Positions 60,101 through 64,000 of a stretch of 64,000 nt of DNA are shown here, in pieces. Made by a program: the position numbers and the translations under genes. Source of the stretch: Carettochelys insculpta. Its lineage: Eukaryota; Chordata; Testudines; Carettochelyidae. The notes under the pieces are model-generated. The model saw only the letters and a program-made list of their open reading frames with translations. It ran no database searches and was not told where the DNA came from. How positions within the stretch are numbered: the first letter of the stretch is position 1; each line of letters starts with the position of its first letter. The stretch spans positions 254,122,501-254,186,500 of the forward strand of contig NC_134137.1 in the NCBI RefSeq assembly GCF_033958435.1, written 5' to 3'.

Positions 60101-63100
60101 ACTACTGGGTAATCATGATGCTAAAGGAGCACTCAAGGAAGACAAGACCATGGTGAAGAAACTAAATTAATTCTCTGCATTGGTTTTCACTGCAATGGGG
60201 TGATTCCCATGCCCGAACTGTTCACTTTATGTGACAGGTCTGAGGAACTCTCCCAGATGAAGGTATGAGGTAGCAATAGAACTGGGTTTTGAACAAATAA
60301 ATTAAACAGTAATAAGTCACTAGAACCAATCAATATTAACACAAGAGTTCCAAAGTGATTCAAAGACTCCACAGGCCCTCCTGGCAATTACAGGCCAGTA
60401 AGTCTCGCAATTCAATACCAGGCAAACTGTTTGAAACCAAAGTAAAGCACAGAATTATCAAACTCATAGCTGAATACTGTATGTTGGGGAAGAGTCAACA
60501 CAGTTTTCATAAGGGGAAATTATGCCTCACTGTCCAATTAAAAGCAAACTGCAAGGGTGACTGAGAAGATATCATGTATCTGGACTTTCAGAAAGCCTTT
60601 GGACACAGTCTCTCACCAAAGTCTCTTAGGCAAAGTAGGCAGTCATGGGATAAGAGGGAAACTCTTGTCATGAATCAATAACTGGTTAAAAGACAAAAAA
60701 GAACAGGTAAAAATAAATGGTCAGTTTTCACAGAAGAGATTGGTAAGTAGCAGGTTCCCCAAGGATATTGTATTGGGGTATCAATAAGCAGTGAGGTGGC
60801 AAAGTTTGCAGTTGATACAAAATTAATTATGATAGCTAAGTCCAAAGCAGACAACAAAGATTTGCAAAAGGGATCTCAAAAAACTGGTGACCAAACAAAA
60901 TGACAGAGGAAATTCAAATGTTGATAAGTACAAAGTATTGCACATTGGAAAATGTAATAAACTATATATGCAAAATGATGGCACATGCAATGATCTTGAA
61001 TCATCAGATCCAACAGATCTTGGAATCACTGTGAATAGTTCTTGGAAAAAAATCTGTTTACTGTGTAGCAGCAGTCAAAAAAAGATAATGTTAGGAATCT
61101 GCTCATTGTGTATCAGCAGTCAAAAATGAAAATGTTAGGAACCATTAAGAAAAGAATAGTTAATATCATAAAAAAAAATCATAATGCCTCTACATAAAGC
61201 CATAGTATGCCCACAACGTGAATACTTATCACAATTCTGTATGCTCCACCTCCAAAAAGATATATTAGAATTGGAAAAAAATATAGAAAAGGGCAAAAAA
61301 ATGATTAGGGGTATGGATCTGCTTCCATATAAGAAGAAATCAAAAATATTAGGACTTTTCAGCTTTAAAACCATGTAACTAAGGAAGGATATGATAGCGG
61401 GTTATAAAATCATGAATGATGTGGAGCAAAGGTGACATATTTTCCCAAAGGAGAAATAAGACACCACATGAGGCCAGCACAAGCCGCATTTCCAGTCCTT
61501 CTGATTCCTGCCCATGTGGGGCTGGCACAAGATCATCATCCTTTTTCTACCATGTCTGTGAGAGCTTGCTTGCCCAGGGGCCACCCTGAAGCCTCCCACT
61601 ACCTATGGCATGCAGGACCTGCCCAAAGACCTCCTGCATTCCTACTCCCCAACTTGAGGCTCTCCCCTGCACAGGGCTGGCATTGCCACTTGCCCTCTTC
61701 GCCCCATATGTCCCTCTGTGCCCTGATTTCACTTTTTTGGCAAAACTGAACATTTATCCCATTTTCTCTTGCCAACTAATCATCAGTGGACAAATGCCCA
61801 GTTTAAAAAAAAAAAGTCAGGACCGTCAAAACAGAGCTTAAAAAAGGGACTATGTGACAAGATTGAACAAAGGAATGTCATTTACCCTTTCACATAACAT
61901 GAGAACCAGGGGTCATTCAGTGAAATTAATAAGAGGCAGGTTTAAACCAACACAAGGATGTACATCTTTGCACAATGCATAGTTAACATATAGAACTTGC
62001 TGTCTAGGGATGCTGTGAGGGCCAAAATGGTAACTGAACTCAAAAACAATAAGATATCTTAAATGTTGAGTCTGTTCTGGTCTGGCTATGGTCTGAAGAA
62101 GTGGGTCTGTCCCACAAAAGCTCACCTAATAAACTATTTTGCTAGTCTTTAAAGTGCTACTTGACTGCTTTTTGTTTTGATAAATTCATGGAGAATAGCT
62201 CCATCAGTGATTATTAGCAGCAATAACGGGGGATACAATTCCATGCTCTGTATGTCCTAAGCACTGAGTGCCAGATCTGGAACTAGATGACAGCAGATGG
62301 AACACTTGACAATTGCCTAGTTCTTTCTGTTCATTCTTTTTTGAAGCAACTGTGATTGGCCACTGTTGGAAGACAGGATATTGGGCTACATAGCTCATTC
62401 GCCTAGCCATTCTTGTGCAAATACATGTTGTGCTTTGGCCGGGTTATTTATATTAAGGCTTCTTTACAATATCCCAGGAAATAAAGAGGTCTGGAAATAA
62501 GCATTAAATATATGTACACATTTTAACAAGGTTTTACCTTGCCAGAGCATTGTAAAAGAGCCATAATGTAAATGTAAATGAAAATCTGCCTATCTTTCTG
62601 ATTTTAGTGGATTCCGGTTTTGTGGCACCCATTGTTACGAAGATTATTTTATAACATCTAGTTTCTTGGCTGATCAGATATATGCTACTTGGATAACTTT
62701 ACTTGGGATGGTCGCATTTTCACTCCTGTTTTATTAAAGGCCTCAATAACAATGAAATGCACTGCCTCAAAATTCCTCCCCACCCCCGCCACTTTCATGG
62801 CATACAGGGTGGGTGGGGTATGGGCCGGGGCACAATATCGTTTCCGGATGAGAAGATAATTATTTGCAGGGCTAGTTCCTCAAACAGAGATGTCTGAAAA
62901 CACGCTGCAAACAGCTGCCGTTACAGACAGCCCCGCACGAGCGGGGCTGCTCAGTTAGGCGCAGGGATCCCAGCTCGGAAATCCCGGGTATTGGAGCAGC
63001 CTCCCGGAGCACGTGTCCAGTGGGGGTGGCCAGCAGTAGACGAGCAGAAATGGACACTGCCCTACCCCTGCCGGGGTGAAGGGGGGGACCCCTCATCTCC

Positions 63101-63355
63101 TGCAATTGGCAAAGGGAAGCAGGACGCGAGCGCTGCTCCAGGACAAAGGGGCCGAAGCCGGCGCGCTGGGTCCCAGCCCGACCTGGTGGGGGTGCGGCGG
63201 GGAAGCGCCTGACACCCGGCCCAGCCCACGAGCCTCTGGATCCTGCTACTCCACAGCCCCCAGGACCTGCCCCCACCCGAGCCCCAGAACCGCCAGCCCC
63301 GCCCCCGCCGCGGGCCGGGCAGACGCTTACTCTGGGTGTCGGTGAGGGAGATCAT
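45132..63355 (-). CDS. GOLT1B: GOLT1B, vesicle transport protein GOT1B
   Basis: Five coding exons, joined at consensus GT/AG sites, give 138 codons plus stop, the size I expect for vertebrate GOT1B: 63355-63331, 56260-56169, 52081-51903, 48582-48501 and 45170-45132. The protein begins MISLTDTQ and ends ESNNMV. It is mostly hydrophobic, with about four membrane segments (roughly residues 10-29, 35-52, 68-86 and 88-107) and short charged links such as [14 protein letters not shown]. Got1-family proteins are Golgi/ER membrane proteins that assist ER-to-Golgi vesicle traffic. The ATG lies in a strong Kozak context (GCCACCATGA). Introns are swollen by PLE, hAT and foldback insertions, but no exon is damaged. 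It is driven from the shared promoter at 63400-63700. Confidence 0.96.
46515..46797. mobile_element. Foldback element, decayed
   Basis: 'tagggtatgtctt' on the left and 'gcgtagacctgccctta' on the right are inverted relatives; 'gttcgatttag' type words lie within. Confidence 0.5.
47387..47737. mobile_element. Foldback element with G-rich ends
   Basis: 'gggggcatgttaatgaggca' on the left pairs with 'tgcctcattaac' and 'ccccaaaaggaggggg' on the right; the ends carry 'ctacatgtgcccc' and 'gggcatgtgtagac'. It is the same subfamily as 54300-54664. Confidence 0.65.
48108..48413. mobile_element. Foldback element, decayed
   Basis: The right arm 'gttatttcgaaataactggg...tgtgtagact' is clear; the left arm near 48110 is degraded. 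A sister fragment lies at 50440-50556 in intron 3. Confidence 0.45.
48501..48582 (-). CDS. GOLT1B: GOLT1B coding exon 4
   Basis: Acceptor 'tttaaag', donor TCA|GTAAGT. The 82 bases complete an AGG codon and encode 27 more, including [14 protein letters not shown]. Confidence 0.95.
48583..51902 (-). other. GOLT1B: GOLT1B intron 3
   Basis: The intron is mostly AT-rich unique-looking DNA, with a foldback fragment at 50440-50556 ('gttatttcgaaataactg...tgcgtagac'). Confidence 0.85.
51903..52081 (-). CDS. GOLT1B: GOLT1B coding exon 3
   Basis: Acceptor 'ctctttcag', donor CAG|GTAAGA. The 179 bases encode 59 residues plus two bases of the next codon, covering the second and third membrane segments and the start of the fourth. 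Confidence 0.96.
52760..53104. mobile_element. hAT-like element (CAGTGGTTCTCAAACT ends)
   Basis: Start CAGTGGTTCTCAAACT and end AGTTTGAGAACAGCTG are inverted copies. Flanks agctagaa (52752-52759) and agctagag (53105-53112) match at seven of eight bases. Confidence 0.75.
53593..53904. mobile_element. hAT-like element (CAGTGTTTCTTAAAC ends)
   Basis: It has perfect 15-bp inverted ends. Flanks gcccacag (53585-53592) and gccaacat (53905-53912) match at six of eight bases. Confidence 0.75.
54255..54819. mobile_element. Inverted PLE termini split by a foldback
   Basis: The whole unit is flanked by tttacagaatat (54243-54254 and 54820-54831), a perfect 12-bp duplication. A reverse PLE end (54255-54299, continuing 54665 to about 54745) meets a forward end (about 54745-54819) at a palindromic junction. 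The hammerhead core is degraded (CTGATAA on the minus strand; CTGATGA lost on the plus). Confidence 0.65.
54300..54664. mobile_element. Foldback element nested in a PLE end
   Basis: 'gcccctttcggagggggcat' on the left pairs with 'atgccccctccgaaagg' on the right. It interrupts the PLE sequence between 'aataacaag' and 'aaaagtcctg', so it inserted later. Confidence 0.7.
55370..56003. mobile_element. Inverted Penelope-like composite with GIY-YIG fragment
   Basis: On the minus strand, about 55562-55384, an open stretch encodes a GIY-YIG-type endonuclease piece ([20 protein letters not shown], then LRQRVNGH). On the plus strand, about 55605-55730, follows a PLE C-terminal piece ([21 protein letters not shown]), then a tail with 'ctgaagaagtgggtctgtcc' and the PLE terminus ending 'ctagcatggctccctctctg'. 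GIY-YIG next to a reverse transcriptase is the hallmark of Penelope-like elements. The two halves face opposite ways, so the copy is rearranged. Confidence 0.7.
56169..56260 (-). CDS. GOLT1B: GOLT1B coding exon 2
   Basis: Acceptor 'tatattgcag', donor AAT|GTAAGT. The 92 bases complete a Lys codon and encode 30 residues, covering the first membrane segment and running into the second. Confidence 0.96.
56617..57572 (-). mobile_element. hAT-like element with exact 8-bp duplication
   Basis: It is flanked by gtttaaca on both sides (56609-56616, 57573-57580). Ends CAGTGATTCCCAAA and (complement) CATGGTTTCCCAAA are related. The internal Gly/Trp-rich minus-strand frame matches that of the element at 27618-28464 (shared KKQGAGKDP), showing one family in opposite orientations. 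Confidence 0.8.
57606..58480. mobile_element. Paired PLE ends around a spacer
   Basis: A reverse PLE terminus (57606-57730) and a forward PLE 3' end (about 58110-58480, encoding [16 protein letters not shown]) enclose a spacer. Related 'tatagaaac(ac)agag' words lie at both outer edges. Its CTGATGA and GAAA elements persist, but the stem III sequence is altered, so the ribozyme core is not complete. Confidence 0.55.
57806..58047. mobile_element. Small inverted-repeat element
   Basis: 'taaggtctcaacattcg' on the left mirrors 'cgaatgtggcgacctta' on the right. It is GC-rich inside, non-coding, and sits within the PLE composite. Confidence 0.55.
58738..58983. mobile_element. Foldback element
   Basis: 'gcatatgtctgcactg' on the left and 'ctctgtagacatag' on the right are inverted relatives; the interior has no coding potential. 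Confidence 0.45.
59098..59352. mobile_element. Foldback element
   Basis: 'acatctacactgcaatta' on the left mirrors 'taactgcagtgtagacatac' on the right. Confidence 0.5.
59353..60340. other. Intron DNA, no feature seen
   Basis: AT-rich part of GOLT1B intron 1 without recognisable repeats. Confidence 0.4.
60350..62400 (+). mobile_element. Degraded CR1 LINE copy
   Basis: Plus-strand words align with CR1 reverse transcriptase ('ctggactttcagaaagcctt', 'gcaaagtttgcagttgat', 'tacaaagtattgcacattgg') and with its C-terminal tail ('ggttataaaatcatgaatg', then a 3' part after 61870). Stops and frameshifts are frequent. It is interrupted by about 420 bases at 61438-61860 and by a PLE end at 62065-62182. 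Confidence 0.65.
62065..62182 (+). mobile_element. PLE 3' terminus
   Basis: 'ctgaagaagtgggtctgtcc' through 'agtctttaaagtgctacttg' matches the tail at 55880-55960. It lies inside the CR1 copy. Confidence 0.6.
62401..62900. other. Intron DNA, no feature seen
   Basis: AT-rich sequence leading into the CpG-rich promoter block; nothing recognisable. Confidence 0.4.
63331..63355 (-). CDS. GOLT1B: GOLT1B coding exon 1
   Basis: ATG at 63355-63353 in a near-ideal Kozak context. The exon encodes eight residues and the first base of a Lys codon, then donor A|GTAAGC. Confidence 0.96.
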
Positions 63356-63604
63356 GGTGGCGGCGAGACCGGAGCCGGCGGCGGCGGGGATCTAGGGGTT
63401 GGGGGCAGTGTATGGAAGCAGCGGCAGAAGCGGCCGCCACGTCTTCCGGAAACACGCAGCCCACCACTCCCGTGTTCCCGGCGCCGCCCATTGGCGGGAG
63501 ACGGACCAATCATCGCCAACTTTGTTCGGTCGTGTTCCGTCGCCGCCTCGGTACGGGGGCTCGGCCGAACCAATCCTCGCGGAGCGCGCTTTGGGATTGG
63601 CCGG

Positions 63605-63696
63605 GCGAGTGGGGAGCCGGCTGCGGAAGTTGCCGCGGGCTGAGACAGGGAGGGAAAGCGCGGGCAAGCGGAAACCAGGCGCTGCGAGCGAGCGAG
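63605..63696 (+). other. RECQL: Probable non-coding first exon of RECQL
   Basis: The plus strand past the CCAAT boxes ends in GAG|GTAGGT at 63696/63697, with alternative donors at 63700/63701 and 63704/63705. No coding start is apparent, as expected for a 5' untranslated exon. The name rests only on conserved vertebrate gene order; the exon start is a guess. Confidence 0.35.
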
Positions 63697-63704
63697 GTAG
63701 GTAG

Positions 63705-64000
63705 GTGAGGGCGGCGAGGACAGCGCAGCCTTGCACGGGGGCGGGGTATCATGCAGGGCGGGAGTAGGGGCGGGAGGGGTGGCTGTGTAGGGGTACCTGG
63801 GGCGGAGGGGAGGGAGGTGTAGAGTAGAGGGGAGAAGGGGCACTTGGGGCAAAGATTATTCAGTGACTGAGTGAAGCAGAAGTGGGGGAATTGCCTCTCA
63901 CTGCCGCAGCCTCAAACGTAGTTTCAGGGCCAGAAGGAATCTTTGTGCTCATCTGATCTGACCTTTGTAACCCAGATTCCGACTTTCAGCTTTCCCAAGG
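63705..64000 (+). other. Start of the right-hand neighbour's intron 1
   Basis: GC-rich, then ordinary sequence to the window end; no coding exon seen. Confidence 0.3.

Larger units (their letters stand above)
56261..63330 (-). other. GOLT1B: GOLT1B intron 1
   Basis: At 7 kb it is the longest intron. It holds a hAT element (56617-57572), paired PLE ends with an inserted foldback (57606-58480), two foldbacks (58738-58983, 59098-59352) and a degraded CR1 (60350-62400) carrying a PLE end. Confidence 0.85.
62920..63800. promoter_or_regulatory. CpG island with bidirectional GOLT1B promoter
   Basis: The block is strongly CpG-rich, lacks a TATA box and contains four CCAAT boxes in both orientations: ATTGG at 63490-63494 and 63596-63600, CCAAT at 63506-63510 and 63570-63574. 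GOLT1B leaves to the left from about 63400. In human the head-to-head neighbour is RECQL. Two pairs of opposed CCAAT boxes fit an NF-Y-driven bidirectional promoter. Confidence 0.75.

Noticed and set aside
63062..63852. Pro/Arg-rich open frames in the CpG island
   Set aside because: They arise from GC-rich composition; the GOLT1B donor at 63330 shows that the reading through 63062-63330 is intronic.

Overview
The window is vertebrate nuclear DNA, most probably from a cryptodiran turtle. The evidence is one intron-containing vertebrate gene (GOLT1B) with complete splice signals, plus a repeat mix I associate with turtles and crocodilians: CR1 LINEs, Penelope-like elements (PLEs), hAT relatives with 8-bp duplications, and many foldback elements ending in TGTCTACAC-type termini. 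The species call is inference from repeat style, not from a database.

Layout. Bases 1-2760: no recognised gene; a GC- and CpG-rich promoter-like block at about 1990-2750 has no identified owner. Bases 2780-6800: foldback elements and PLE ends, two of which carry a hammerhead-ribozyme-like core (a third lies at 42147-42184). Bases 6800-16848: one complete, very young endogenous retrovirus with 1.7-kb LTRs, a 5-bp target duplication, gag, pol (one in-frame stop in integrase) and env. Bases 16850-21990: hAT-type elements and simple repeats. Bases 21990-31755: a stack of nested insertions, in which a non-LTR retrotransposon is broken by a solo LTR and by a near-full-length CR1, which is itself broken by a hAT element. 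Bases 31755-42540: intergenic DNA with scattered foldbacks. Bases 42540-63400: GOLT1B on the minus strand (five coding exons, 138 codons plus stop), its introns filled with repeats. Bases 63400-63700: a compact CCAAT-rich shared promoter. The plus-strand transcript leaving it is, by vertebrate synteny, expected to be RECQL; only a non-coding first exon would lie inside the window.

How parts work together. The only host coding gene I can support is GOLT1B, a small Golgi/ER transport membrane protein. The retrovirus is an autonomous unit: LTR promoter, structured leader, tRNA-Ser-like primer site, gag read directly from the LTR/primer-site junction, pol reached by a -1 frameshift at a perfect slippery heptamer, and env probably from a spliced RNA. 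The remaining structure is transposon archaeology, and target-site duplications allow the order of insertion to be read.
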